From NCBI RefSeq assembly GCF_031085175.1, contig NZ_JAVHUY010000014.1, forward strand, positions 150,232 to 214,231: a stretch of 64,000 bases of DNA. Direction: 5' to 3'. Origin of the DNA: Phytohabitans maris. Its GTDB lineage: Bacteria > Actinomycetota > Actinomycetes > Mycobacteriales > Micromonosporaceae. Shown here in pieces: positions 26,450 through 34,817 of this stretch. Position 1 is the stretch's first letter; each line of letters starts with the position of its first letter. A program made the translations under genes and the position numbers. The notes below the pieces were generated by a model. The model was given only the letters and a program-made list of their open reading frames with translations, did no database searches and had not been told where the DNA came from.

Positions 26450-26788
26450 CTAGGAGTGCCGGGTGAGGGCGCGGCGGGCGGTGCGGTGGGCGCGGCGTAG
26501 CTGGAGGATCCGGGCGCTGCCCGGGACCGCCACGACCAGGGCGCCGGCCACGGCCGCGAGCAGCAGGGCCACGCCGAGCGGGACGGTGCTGTCGCCGCTG
26601 ATGAAGGAGACCCGCACGTCCTGCAGGTTCTGCAGCACGAAGATCAGCAGCAGGATCAGCACGACCGCGCCGAGGACCAGGCCGACCCAGGCGCCGCCGG
26701 CGCGGGAACGGCCGGGTTTCGGTGGCGGCTCGGCCGGCTCGGTGTCCGCGGGGCGTGGCGGTGCTTCGCCTTCCCGTGGCTCCCCCAT
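26450..26788 (-). CDS. LapA family (DUF1049) small membrane protein
   Basis: A 112-aa protein. A proline-rich acidic N-terminus (GEPREGEAPPRPADTEPAEP) is followed by two transmembrane helices (GLVLGAVVLILLLIFVLQNL; GVALLLAAVAGALVVAVPGS) separated by the characteristic loop DVRVSFISGDSTVPLG, then a basic tail (RRAHRTARRAL). The N-loop-S-x-P arrangement defines the LapA/YciS-like family, linked in other bacteria to lipopolysaccharide or envelope assembly but without a known role in actinomycetes. I take the ATG at 26788 over the GTG 9 nt upstream. Convergent with the DUF4236 gene. Confidence 0.82.
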   Translation of the reverse strand: MGEPREGEAPPRPADTEPAEPPPKPGRSRAGGAWVGLVLGAVVLILLLIFVLQNLQDVRVSFISGDSTVPLGVALLLAAVAGALVVAVPGSARILQLRRAHRTARRALTRHS

Positions 26789-26920
26789 GTCGATCACCTA
26801 CCCCTGTGCGACTTGCCCGTATCGTCCCACTACCCACTACCCACTCACCCCGTCCTCCAACCCGGACCGACTGCCCGGAGACCGCCCACCTCGCCCGGGA
26901 GACGGGCCGCCCCCTTGGAG

Positions 26921-26986
26921 GTAGCAGCAAAATCCCTGACTTTGCTGCTACGTCGACGGGTGGAAGCAGCAAAGTCAGGGATTTTG
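26921..26986. repeat. 22-bp perfect inverted repeat with a nested second hairpin
   Basis: CAAAATCCCTGACTTTGCTGCT (26928-26949, here 22 bp) pairs with 26965-26986 across a 15-nt loop. The left arm with its flank also folds on itself: GTAGCAGCAAA (26921-26931) pairs with TTTGCTGCTAC (26941-26951). The same RNA can therefore form two exclusive hairpins. The element is A/T-richer than its surroundings and lies between divergent genes. The rest of 26789-27080 shows nothing else. Confidence 0.8.
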
Positions 26987-27080
26987 TCGAGATCTCCCCC
27001 GCGCGCCTAGCGCTCCGGCGGGCGTCCACCCAGCGGAATCGGCCGCGACCGGCGGGCCGCGCGCGGCGATAATCGTGATC

Positions 27081-27677
27081 ATGGGGAAGGTTCACGAGCG
27101 TATCGACGGGCGGCTGCGGGAGTTCATCGAGGCGCAGCCGATGTTCTTCACGGCGACCGCGCCGCTGGCCGGCGACGGCACGGTCAACCTCTCGCCGAAG
27201 GGGCTGCGCGGGTCGTTCGCCGTGCTCGACGAGCTGACCGTCGCCTACCTGGACTTCGCCGGCAGCAACGCGGAGACCGTCGCCCACCTGCGGGAGAACG
27301 GGCGGATCACGCTCATGTGGTGCGCGTTCCAGGGGCCGCCCAACATCGTGCGGGTACACGGGCGGGGTGAGCCGGTCTTCCGCGACGACCCGCGCTGGGG
27401 CGACCTGGTGGCGCGCTTCCCGGACATCGACCCGAGCGTCCACGGGCTGCGCGCGATCATCGTGGTGCGGGCCGAGCTGATCCGCGACACCTGCGGCTAC
27501 GGGGTGCCGTTCATGCGCTACGAGGAGGACCGCGACCTGCACGGCAAGCGGTTCGCGCGGGAGGACGACGCGTCGCTGAGCGCCTACTTCGAGAAGAAGG
27601 AGCACATCGCGACCAGCATCGACGGCCTGCCCGGCCTGCCGCTCCCCCTGCCGCCGACGCCGGCCACCACCCACTGA
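27081..27677 (+). CDS. Pyridoxamine 5'-phosphate oxidase-like flavin-binding protein
   Basis: A 198-aa split-barrel flavoprotein. The N-terminal half (RLREFIEAQPMFFTATAPLA, TVNLSPKGLRGSFAVLDELT, VAYLDFAGSNAETVAHLREN) is the FMN-binding PNPOx-like domain, with a C-terminal extension (YGVPFMRYEEDRDLHGKRFA). It probably reduces or binds a small substrate with FMN or F420; the true PNPO residues are not obvious, so vitamin B6 synthesis is unlikely. The ATG at 27081 follows GTGATC by 6 nt. It stands alone and is convergent with the TetR gene. Confidence 0.82.
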   Translation: MGKVHERIDGRLREFIEAQPMFFTATAPLAGDGTVNLSPKGLRGSFAVLDELTVAYLDFAGSNAETVAHLRENGRITLMWCAFQGPPNIVRVHGRGEPVFRDDPRWGDLVARFPDIDPSVHGLRAIIVVRAELIRDTCGYGVPFMRYEEDRDLHGKRFAREDDASLSAYFEKKEHIATSIDGLPGLPLPLPPTPATTH

Positions 27678-27726
27678 GCGACCACCCGCCGCCACGCTGA
27701 CGGTCGCCGGGCCGAGGGGCCGGCGG

Positions 27727-28449
27727 CTAGGCGGGCACCGGGAGGCCGGCCGCCTCGGCGGCGAGGCGGAGCTGGCCCAGGAAGAGCGCGTCCCGCGCCT
27801 CGGGGTCCATCCAGGCGAAGTGGCCGTTGGCCTCCAGCGACGTGAACCCGTGCAGCGCCGCCCAGGCGTGCATCATCGCCTGGAAGTGGGCCGGGCCGAC
27901 CGCGACCTCGTGCTGCTCGTGCTTGATCCGGGCGCAGAGCTCCACCGCCGGATGCACCTCGCGGATCCGCGGCGGCCCGAGCCGCCCCTGGTGGAGCGCC
28001 TCGACGAACAGGGACGACAGCTGGGCCATCGCCCGGCCGGCGGCCTCGCTGGTGCTGCCGTCCGGCGGCGCCGCGTAGTCGGGCAGCGGCATGCCGAGGA
28101 TCAGCGCGAACTGCTGCGGCTCCTCGTGCGCCCACCGCCGGTACGCCTGGCCGGCGGCGACCCAGGCGGCCGCGATGTCGCCGGGCGGCGCCTCGGCGCG
28201 GGCCTTGGCGACGGCCTCACCGAGCCCCTCGTACGCGTCCTTGATGAGCGCGCTGACCAGCTCGTCGCGGTCGGCGAAGTAGCGGTAGAGCGCGGGCGGT
28301 GTCATGTCCATCACGCGGGCGATGTCGGTGAACCGCACCTCCACCGTCCCGCGCTCCCGCATGAGGGCGAGGGCGGTCTGCTTGATCTCGTCGATCGTGG
28401 CTGCTCGCGCCCGTTCGCGGCGGGGGGCGCTCCGCGGGTTCGGGCTCAT
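27727..28449 (-). CDS. TetR/AcrR family transcriptional regulator
   Basis: A 240-aa repressor. N-terminal HTH residues about 18-64 (TIDEIKQTALALMRERGTVE, DIARVMDMTPPALYRYFADR), followed by a helical ligand domain of the TetR_C WHG type (AAWVAAGQAYRRWAHEEPQQ, FQAMMHAWAALHGFTSLEAN). It is divergent from the MMPL exporter with a 125-bp gap containing dyad sequences, the classic layout of a repressor that controls its neighbouring transporter and itself. Confidence 0.92.
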   Translation of the reverse strand: MSPNPRSAPRRERARAATIDEIKQTALALMRERGTVEVRFTDIARVMDMTPPALYRYFADRDELVSALIKDAYEGLGEAVAKARAEAPPGDIAAAWVAAGQAYRRWAHEEPQQFALILGMPLPDYAAPPDGSTSEAAGRAMAQLSSLFVEALHQGRLGPPRIREVHPAVELCARIKHEQHEVAVGPAHFQAMMHAWAALHGFTSLEANGHFAWMDPEARDALFLGQLRLAAEAAGLPVPA

Positions 28450-28501
28450 GTTTCCTCCAGATTATGCGTTGCGTTAAGCATCGTTACAGACGTGAAGGCG
28501 C

Positions 28502-28560
28502 TTGACAAGTGACGAGCCATCGTGTTTGTTATGGAGCTTAACGAAGCTGAGTATCCATAA
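28502..28560 (+). promoter_or_regulatory. MMPL promoter with overlapping TetR-type operator
   Basis: TTGACA (28502-28507) and a TGTTAT-like -10 (28527-28532, 19-bp spacing) point toward the MMPL gene. TTATGGA (28529-28535) and TCCATAA (28554-28560) form a 7-bp inverted repeat that begins on the -10 box. A repressor bound there would block RNA polymerase. The divergent TetR protein is the likely ligand (inference). Confidence 0.55.
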
Positions 28561-28574
28561 CCCGGGGGAAGAGG

Positions 28575-30794
28575 ATGAACGACGCAGGACCGCTGGGCCG
28601 GCTCGCCCGGCTCGCCTATCGCAACCGCGGCCGCACCGTGCTCGTGTGGCTGGCCGCCCTCATGCTCGCCGCCGGCCTCTCGGCGGCCTTCGGCGGTGAC
28701 TTCGCCGCCGACTACTCGGCGCCCGGCTCCGACTCCAAGGCCGCGGAGCAGCTGCTGCGGGAGCGGTTCCCGGCCCAGTCCGGCGAGGTCGTCGACGTGG
28801 TGGTACGGGTCGACGGCGGCGTCGCGGCCGCGCGCGGCGACGTCCAGGCGCTGCTCGACGAGATGAAGGCCGTGCCGCACGTGGCGAGCGTCGACGACCC
28901 GTTCGCCTCCCCGGGCGGGATCTCGCCGGACGGCGGCACGCTCGTCGCCCACCTGCGCCTGGACGTCACCAACCCCAACGACATGCCGCACGCGGACAGC
29001 GAACGGCTCCTCGCCATCGCCGACGCCGCCGACCGGCCCGGCCTCGACGTCGCGCTCGGCGGCCAGTCGATCCAGCTCGCCGAGCAGGGCGAGATCGGCT
29101 CGGAGGGGATCGGCCTGCTCGCGGCCGCGGTGATCCTGCTGCTCACGTTCGGCTCGGTGGTCGCCGCCGGCCTGCCGATCCTCACCGCCGTCGCCGGGCT
29201 CGCCGTGAGCAGCACGCTCACCGGACTGGCGCTGCGCTTCGTGGACGCGCCCGACTGGTCCACCGCCCTCGCCACGATGATGGGCATCGGGATCGGCATC
29301 GACTACGTGCTGCTGATGGTCACCCGCTTCCGCGAGTGGCGGGCCGCCGGGCTGGCCCCGGAGGCGGCCACGGTCGCGACGCTCGACACCGCCGGCCGCG
29401 CGGTCATGGTCGCCGGCAGCACGGTCGTGGTGAGCATGCTCGGGCTGTTCGCGATGGGGCTGTCGTTCATGCGCGGCGCCGCGGTGGTCACGATCCTCGG
29501 CGTCCTGGTCGTGATGGCGGCGAGCGTCACGCTCTTCCCCGCCCTGCTCGGCTACCTCGGCAGGCACGTCGACCGGCTCCGCCTGCCGCTCGGCCGGCGC
29601 CGCCGGGCCGAGGTCGCGGTCGGCGGGCACATCGAGCCGGGCCGCGGCTGGCTGGCCTGGAGCCGCCTCGTGCAGCGCCACCGGGTGGTCGCGGCGCTCG
29701 CCGGCGTGGCCATCCTGCTCGCGCTCGCCTCGCCGTTCCTCGGCGTCCGCTACGGCTTCCCGGACGCGGGCAACAACCGGGAGGAGACCTCCACCCGCCA
29801 GGCGTACGACATGCAGGCCGCCGGCTTCGGTCCGGGTGCCAACGGCCCGCTCGTCCTGGCCGCGGAGCTGTCCCGGCCGGGCGACGCCGCCGCGCTCGAC
29901 GGGCTCCGCGCGGCCGTCGCGGCCACCCAGGGCGTCGCCATGGTCGCGCCGCCGCAGCTCAACCCCGCCGGCGACACCGCGGTGCTCACCGTGCTGCCGG
30001 CCACCGGGCCGCAGGACGGCAAGACCGAGGACCTGGTACACCGCCTGCGTGACGAGACCATCCCGGCCGCGACCGCCGGTTCGGGTACGACGGTGCGGGT
30101 CGGCGGCGTCACGGCCGCCTCGATCGACAGCACCGAGAACACCGCCCGCCGCCTCCCGCTGCTCATCGCCGGCGTGGTGCTGCTGTCGATGGTGCTGCTG
30201 CTCGCGTCGTTCCGCAGCGTGGCGGTGGCGCTCAAGGCCGCCGCGATGAACCTGCTCTCCGTCGCCGCCGCCTACGGCGTGGTCGCGTACGTGCTCCAGG
30301 GCGGCTGGGCCGGCAAGCTGATCGGGATCGACACCGAGACGCCGCTGCCGTCGTTCGTGCCGGTGCTGATGTTCGCCGTCCTGTTCGGACTGTCGATGGA
30401 CTACGAGGTGTTCCTGGTCAGCCGGATGCGCGAGGCGTGGACCCGCACGCGGGACAACAGCCGCGCGATCACCGAAGGGCTGGCCGGCACCGGGCGGGTG
30501 GTCACAGCCGCGGCGGCCATCATGATCGCGGTGTTCGCGGCCTTCGTACCCAGCCCCGACCTGGTACTCAAGGTGATCGGCATCGGCATGGCCGCCGCCA
30601 TCCTCGTGGACGCGACCGTGGTACGCATGCTGCTGGTGCCCTCGGTCATGCACCTGCTCGGCCGCGCCAACTGGTGGATGCCGCGCTGGCTCGGCCGGCT
30701 CCTGCCCGAGCTGCACGTCGAGGGCGAGCCGGAGCGGCACCTGCCGGTCCCGCCCGAGCCCGAGCTGGAGCTGGCCGGCACCGCCGCCCGCTAG
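28575..30794 (+). CDS. MMPL/RND family transporter
   Basis: A 739-aa inner-membrane exporter with two repeats. Each has one helix, a large external domain (about 40-170 and 385-500) and five helices. Typical MMPL signatures are MMGIGIGIDYVLLMVTRFRE in the first half and MFAVLFGLSMDYEVFLVSRM in the second, with proton-relay Asp-Tyr pairs in both. Mycobacterial relatives export lipids; actinomycete homologues also export lipophilic metabolites. A TetR gene is divergent and probably represses it. Confidence 0.93.
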   Translation: MNDAGPLGRLARLAYRNRGRTVLVWLAALMLAAGLSAAFGGDFAADYSAPGSDSKAAEQLLRERFPAQSGEVVDVVVRVDGGVAAARGDVQALLDEMKAVPHVASVDDPFASPGGISPDGGTLVAHLRLDVTNPNDMPHADSERLLAIADAADRPGLDVALGGQSIQLAEQGEIGSEGIGLLAAAVILLLTFGSVVAAGLPILTAVAGLAVSSTLTGLALRFVDAPDWSTALATMMGIGIGIDYVLLMVTRFREWRAAGLAPEAATVATLDTAGRAVMVAGSTVVVSMLGLFAMGLSFMRGAAVVTILGVLVVMAASVTLFPALLGYLGRHVDRLRLPLGRRRRAEVAVGGHIEPGRGWLAWSRLVQRHRVVAALAGVAILLALASPFLGVRYGFPDAGNNREETSTRQAYDMQAAGFGPGANGPLVLAAELSRPGDAAALDGLRAAVAATQGVAMVAPPQLNPAGDTAVLTVLPATGPQDGKTEDLVHRLRDETIPAATAGSGTTVRVGGVTAASIDSTENTARRLPLLIAGVVLLSMVLLLASFRSVAVALKAAAMNLLSVAAAYGVVAYVLQGGWAGKLIGIDTETPLPSFVPVLMFAVLFGLSMDYEVFLVSRMREAWTRTRDNSRAITEGLAGTGRVVTAAAAIMIAVFAAFVPSPDLVLKVIGIGMAAAILVDATVVRMLLVPSVMHLLGRANWWMPRWLGRLLPELHVEGEPERHLPVPPEPELELAGTAAR

Positions 30795-30812
30795 CCGCCG
30801 AGAGCACCCGGT

Positions 30813-30860
30813 GATCGTGGTACTTGAGTGCCTCTCTGGGGGCACTCGAGTACCACGATC
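30813..30860. repeat. 20-bp inverted repeat between convergent genes
   Basis: GATCGTGGTACTTGAGTGCC (30813-30832) pairs with GGCACTCGAGTACCACGATC (30841-30860) with one mismatch and an 8-nt loop. Its design (GATCG at the outer ends) recalls the 54-bp elements elsewhere in the window, but the arm sequence differs. Confidence 0.75.
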
Positions 30861-30936
30861 TGATTCCGCGACACGATGCGGAGGCCGGGGATCTCGGCGA
30901 GCGCCAGCGAGCCGCCGGCCTCATACCTGAGCAAGC

Positions 30937-30968
30937 GCTTCCGGGTCCGCCACGGCGGACCCGGAAGC
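30937..30968. terminator. Hairpin terminator for the pectate lyase gene
   Basis: GCTTCCGGGTCCGCC (30937-30951) pairs perfectly with GGCGGACCCGGAAGC (30954-30968), 10 bp after the PL1 stop codon on the minus strand. The 2-nt gap means the innermost pairs must open to form the loop. Confidence 0.72.
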
Positions 30969-30977
30969 GGCACCGCA

Positions 30978-32540
30978 CTAGGCGTAGGTCTCGTACTCGG
31001 CGACCCGCGGCGTGGCGCTGGAGCTGGTGATCTCGAACGTGATCTTCTTCAGCGAGGTCGCCGCGAACGTGATCACGCCCGCGCCGCTGCCGGTGGCCAG
31101 GACGGCGCCGTTGTCGGCGTTGACGACCCGCCACGAGCCGATGGCGCCGGTCGCGCCGGCCGCCTCGCGGATGTTGATCCGGGAGACCCTGGTGGCGGAG
31201 CCCCACTTGATCGAGATGGAGCCGGTCGCGCCCGCCGGTGACCAGTAGGTGCCCATGTCACCGTCGCGCACGTTGCCGTAGCTGGTCCCGCTGGCCTTGC
31301 TGGAGCCGTCCGCCCCGGCCCCGATGCTCAGGTTGGTACCGCTGGGCGGCGGGGTCGTCGGCGCGGGCGTGGTCGGCGCCGGCGTGGTGGGTCGCGGCGT
31401 GGAGGGCGTCGGGCTCGGCGCGCCGGTGGTCGGCGGGGTCTGCGGCACGCAGTTGCCGTTCGACACCTGCAGGCCCTTGTTGGCGCCGGCCGTCTGGCTC
31501 ACCACGCTCGGCACGCAGCTCGCCCCGTCCAGCGTGTACGAGTACGGGATGCTGACGGTGGTGTTGGACTGCGGGTTGGGGCCGGCCGGCTGGTTGTCGT
31601 CGCCCGGCGCGGACCAGGTCACGTTGTCGAAGATGTTGCCGCTGACCTGCCAGTAGCCGGCCTGGTCGGTGTAGAAGGTGCCCAGGACGTCCTTGGAGTC
31701 GCGGAAGTAGTTGTTGTCCACCTTGGCCCGCCCGCCGGCCCGGGAGTTGATGCCGGACTCGTGCAGGCTCACGTAGTGGTTGTTGTAGATGTGGGCGATG
31801 CCCCCGCGCAGCAGCGGCGTGCGCGAGTCGATGTTCTCGTACAGGTTGTGGTGGAACGTGATGTAGCCGTTCGAGGTGTCGCTCTCGCTCGACCCGATGA
31901 GCCCGCCGCGGCCGGAGTTGCGCAGGATGGCGTAGGAGAGCGTGACGTACTGGACGTTGTCCTTCACGTCGAAGAGCCCGTCGAAGCCCTCCGACTCCCC
32001 GCCCGACGCCTCCAGGGTCACGTGGTCGACCCAGACGTTGCGGACGGTGCTCTCCATGCCGATCGCGTCGCCGCCGTTGGAGGTGGGCGAGCCGGACTTC
32101 TTGACGTTCCGGACCGTCACGTTCTGGATGATGATGTTGCTGGAGTCGCGGACGTGGATGCCGAGCTGGTCGAAGACGGCACCGCCGCCGACCCCGATGA
32201 TCGTGACGTTGCTGATCTCCTTGAGCTCGATCTTGTCGGCGGCGGTGTTGCAGCTGTCGCCGGAGACCTTCGTCGTGTTGCCGTGGTTGATGGTCCCGGA
32301 GACCTCGATGATGATCGGGGTGCTGCTGCTGGCCCGGTTGCAGAGGGCGGTGTGGATCGCGGTGCCCGTGCTGGCGCGCACCGTCTGGCCGCCCGCGCCG
32401 CCGGTGGTCCCGCCGTTCTGGGTCGCGAAGCCGGTGACGCCGCCGACCGCCGCGGAGGCCTGGTGGGTCGGCAGCGCCAGCGCGATCGCGGCTCCGACGG
32501 CCGCCGTGGCCAGCGCCGCCAGTACGACTGGTCGTTTCAT
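30978..32540 (-). CDS. Secreted pectate lyase (PL1) with C-terminal carbohydrate-binding domain
   Basis: A 520-aa secreted enzyme that cleaves pectate by beta-elimination. Signal peptide about 1-30 (ALATAAVGAAIALALPTHQA). The right-handed parallel beta-helix has PL1 motifs: IGVGGGAVFDQLGIHVRDSS, NVWVDHVTL (Ca2+-binding Asp and His), FDGLFDVKDNVQYVTLSYA, SRTPLLRGGIAHIYNN with the catalytic Arg, and NSRAGGRAKVDNNYF. A Pro/Thr linker (about 370-400) leads to a discoidin-like module of about 120 residues (DGSSKASGTSYGNVRDGDMG). A LacI-type operator-like palindrome lies 240 bp upstream. Confidence 0.92.
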   Translation of the reverse strand: MKRPVVLAALATAAVGAAIALALPTHQASAAVGGVTGFATQNGGTTGGAGGQTVRASTGTAIHTALCNRASSSTPIIIEVSGTINHGNTTKVSGDSCNTAADKIELKEISNVTIIGVGGGAVFDQLGIHVRDSSNIIIQNVTVRNVKKSGSPTSNGGDAIGMESTVRNVWVDHVTLEASGGESEGFDGLFDVKDNVQYVTLSYAILRNSGRGGLIGSSESDTSNGYITFHHNLYENIDSRTPLLRGGIAHIYNNHYVSLHESGINSRAGGRAKVDNNYFRDSKDVLGTFYTDQAGYWQVSGNIFDNVTWSAPGDDNQPAGPNPQSNTTVSIPYSYTLDGASCVPSVVSQTAGANKGLQVSNGNCVPQTPPTTGAPSPTPSTPRPTTPAPTTPAPTTPPPSGTNLSIGAGADGSSKASGTSYGNVRDGDMGTYWSPAGATGSISIKWGSATRVSRINIREAAGATGAIGSWRVVNADNGAVLATGSGAGVITFAATSLKKITFEITSSSATPRVAEYETYA

Positions 32541-32988
32541 TCGTGTCTCACCTTCGTATTCGAATGCTCTGATCTCGCCGTCCGGGTGGACCCGGCGGTG
32601 AAAGTCCGGCAGAGCCGGCAGGAAAGCCCTGGTAACCGCGGGGAACGATCGCGGCGCGCGCCGGGACCGCCGGTGGCGGGCGGCGAAACCCGCGCACGGC
32701 GGCGCGCACCGCTGGTTGGGCATCGCCCGAAATGCCCTCGCCCGGCCCCAAAGCGAAACATCGACGGAACGCCATCGTAGGAAAGCGTTTTCCCCGAAGG
32801 CAAGGTCTACCGTTTGCAGGTTTGTTGCAGCGCCCCGGCCGCACCCCCTGGATCGCCACCCGCCGGCCGCCGCGCGCCCCGCCCGGCGTGGAACGCCCGG
32901 CGGCGATCTGAGAGTGGGTTGCAGCGCTCCGGCACCCCTCGCTCGTCTTCGAGGGTGAGGCGGTGAGGCGCAGTGAAGGCGAGGGGTC
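32541..32988. other. 448-bp intergenic region between divergent PL1 and sigma-factor genes
   Basis: No gene is supported here. It contains a LacI-type palindrome (32780-32793) and a 16-bp direct repeat GTTGCAGCGCYCCGGC at 32824-32839 and 32918-32933 (one mismatch, 94 bp apart), nearer the sigma gene. An imperfect hairpin CACCCCTCG...CGAGGGTG lies at about 32933-32957. The interval must hold both promoters. Confidence 0.6.
32780..32793. promoter_or_regulatory. LacI-type operator-like palindrome upstream of the pectate lyase
   Basis: GGAAAGCGTTTTCC has a central CG with GAAA/TTTC half-sites, the usual form of LacI-family operators for sugar-utilisation genes. No LacI gene is present in the window, so the cognate regulator would be encoded elsewhere. 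Confidence 0.5.
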
Positions 32989-33510
32989 GTGGGTGATTCG
33001 GAGAGTGAGCAGTTCAAGCTTTTCGTCGCCGGCCGTGGCGACCAGATGTTTCGGGTGGCGCTGGCGCTGACCGGCGGGCACCACGCGGCCGAGGACCTGC
33101 TGCAGGACGCGCTGGCCCGCACGTACGCCCGGTGGCGGCACGTGCGCGGCGACCCGGAGGCGTACGTGCGCCGGGCCATGTACCACAGCCAGATCACCGC
33201 GTGGCGCCGCCGCGGCCGGCTCCGGGAGGTGCCGGCCAGCCACGTGCCGGACCGGGCGGACCCGCGCGACGAGGCCGACGCCAGCGAGCGGCGGCTCCAG
33301 CTGCGGCAGGCGCTGATGCGGCTGGGGCCGAGGCAGCGGGCGGTGCTGGTCGCCCGCTTCTTCGAGGACCTGTCCGACGTCGAAGCCGCCCAGGTCCTGG
33401 GCTGCTCGCCGAGCACCGTCCGCAGCCAGACACACCGCGCGCTGGCCCGGCTCCGGGAGATCGCGCCGGAGCTCGCCGGGCTCCACACCTTTCGGGAGAG
33501 TGTCCGATGA
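32989..33510 (+). CDS. SigE-family RNA polymerase sigma factor (ECF)
   Basis: A 173-aa ECF sigma factor. Region 2 (QFKLFVAGRGDQMFRVALAL, AAEDLLQDALARTYARWRHV) and region 4 (LMRLGPRQRAVLVARFFEDL, DVEAAQVLGCSPSTVRSQTH, RALARLREIAPEL) are both present; the SIGE-family style FVAGRGDQMFRVA is diagnostic of a large actinomycete ECF group. The GTG start fits the family. Its stop overlaps the next gene by ATGA, so the downstream membrane protein is probably its regulator or partner. Confidence 0.92.
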   Translation: MGDSESEQFKLFVAGRGDQMFRVALALTGGHHAAEDLLQDALARTYARWRHVRGDPEAYVRRAMYHSQITAWRRRGRLREVPASHVPDRADPRDEADASERRLQLRQALMRLGPRQRAVLVARFFEDLSDVEAAQVLGCSPSTVRSQTHRALARLREIAPELAGLHTFRESVR

Positions 33511-34766
33511 ACAGCCTTCCAGACCTGCTACGGGAAAGCCTGACCGACCTGACCGACCCGGCCGAGATGCCCGCGGGGCTGGGGGAACGGGCGCTCGCGG
33601 CCGGTAGGCGCCGCCGCCGCTGGCGGACGACGACCGTCGGGGCGGCCGCGGTGGCCGCCGCCGCGGCGGTGGCGCTGCCCTTCACGCTCCTGGCCGGCGG
33701 GGAGCCGCCCACGCCGGCGACCGCCCGACCGCAGAACGCGGTCTTCGCGGTGCGGCACACCGAGTACCTGGCCCCGTCCGCGCGGGAGTCGGACGTGCAC
33801 CGCTGGGAGGTGCTCGACCCGGCGACCGGCGACTACCGGGACGCGCTGGTCAAGACGGTCTCCGAGCCGACGAGCGACCTGCGGTACGCGGCGGTGCTCC
33901 CCAAGGGGGACGGCGCGCAGACCCAGGCCAAGCTCGGCCGGTACGAGACCACGACCGGGGCCATCCGCTGGTACGACATCCCGATCCGGCCCGACTACGC
34001 GACCATCTCCCCGGACGGGCGGTACGCCGCGGCCCGGGCTTGGAGCGACGCCGCACAGGCCGCCGACATCGTGGTCGTCGACCTGGAGACGGGCCAGGTA
34101 CGGCGGTTCGACACCGCGAGCCTCTACGCGTCCCAGGAGCAGTCCACCCCGAAAGCCGAACCCCGGACGCCCGGACTGCCGCTGCTGCCCGTCGCCATGA
34201 TGGACGAGCGGACGCCGGAGGTGGCCTTCGCCCCGGACAGCCGGCACCTGCTGTTCGGCACGGGCCTCACCGACTTCGACGGCCGCCTGGTCCGGACGCT
34301 GCCGCTGCCGGACGACACCGGGTTCGTGAGCGTCCACCGGGGCGGGGCCGGGATCCTGGTCCGGACCGGCCTCGCGACCACCGACTACGCGGTGGTGGAC
34401 GAGACCGGCGCGATCCGGTACGGCACCGCGACGGGCGACCGGACCTGCGCGGAGACCCCGGCGCCCACCGCGGTCCCGCGGTGCCGCAAGCCGTGGGCGC
34501 GGTTCCTGAGCTGGCGCGGCACCGACCAGATCCTGGTACAGACCGCCCCGGACCCGTACGTGGCGCCCGGCTCGCCGTCGGCCTCCCCCGCACCGCCGCA
34601 GGAGGCCCGGTACATGGCGCTGGACCTGCGCACCGGCCGCCAGGAGGCGGTCGTCCCGCCGCACTTCGACGGCGACGGGCCGGCCGACGACGTGGCCCAC
34701 TCGTTCGTGGTGGTCATCTCCGCGGAAGCGCTCTCCCCGTCGGTCCGCGAAAGGCTGGCGTTCTGA
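33507..34766 (+). CDS. Membrane-anchored beta-propeller-like protein, probable sigma-factor partner
   Basis: A 419-aa type II membrane protein. A short basic cytoplasmic segment (SLPDLLRESLTDLTDPAEMP, LAAGRRRRRWR) precedes one helix (about 40-65, VGAAAVAAAAAVALPFTLLA). A roughly 350-residue external domain has WD40/TolB-like repeats (DYATISPDGRYAAARAW, VAFAPDSRHLLFGTGL, VLDPATGDYRDALV). It overlaps the SigE-type gene by 4 nt. By position it should be the anti-sigma or sensor, but it lacks a zinc anti-sigma motif; the N-terminal approximately 35 residues would have to bind the sigma factor. It is a candidate for an unusual anti-sigma class. Confidence 0.78.
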   Translation: MNSLPDLLRESLTDLTDPAEMPAGLGERALAAGRRRRRWRTTTVGAAAVAAAAAVALPFTLLAGGEPPTPATARPQNAVFAVRHTEYLAPSARESDVHRWEVLDPATGDYRDALVKTVSEPTSDLRYAAVLPKGDGAQTQAKLGRYETTTGAIRWYDIPIRPDYATISPDGRYAAARAWSDAAQAADIVVVDLETGQVRRFDTASLYASQEQSTPKAEPRTPGLPLLPVAMMDERTPEVAFAPDSRHLLFGTGLTDFDGRLVRTLPLPDDTGFVSVHRGGAGILVRTGLATTDYAVVDETGAIRYGTATGDRTCAETPAPTAVPRCRKPWARFLSWRGTDQILVQTAPDPYVAPGSPSASPAPPQEARYMALDLRTGRQEAVVPPHFDGDGPADDVAHSFVVVISAEALSPSVRERLAF

Positions 34767-34817
34767 CGACGTTCCGGCATGATGGTCGATACATGTCCAT
34801 CTGTCGCTGGAGGACCG

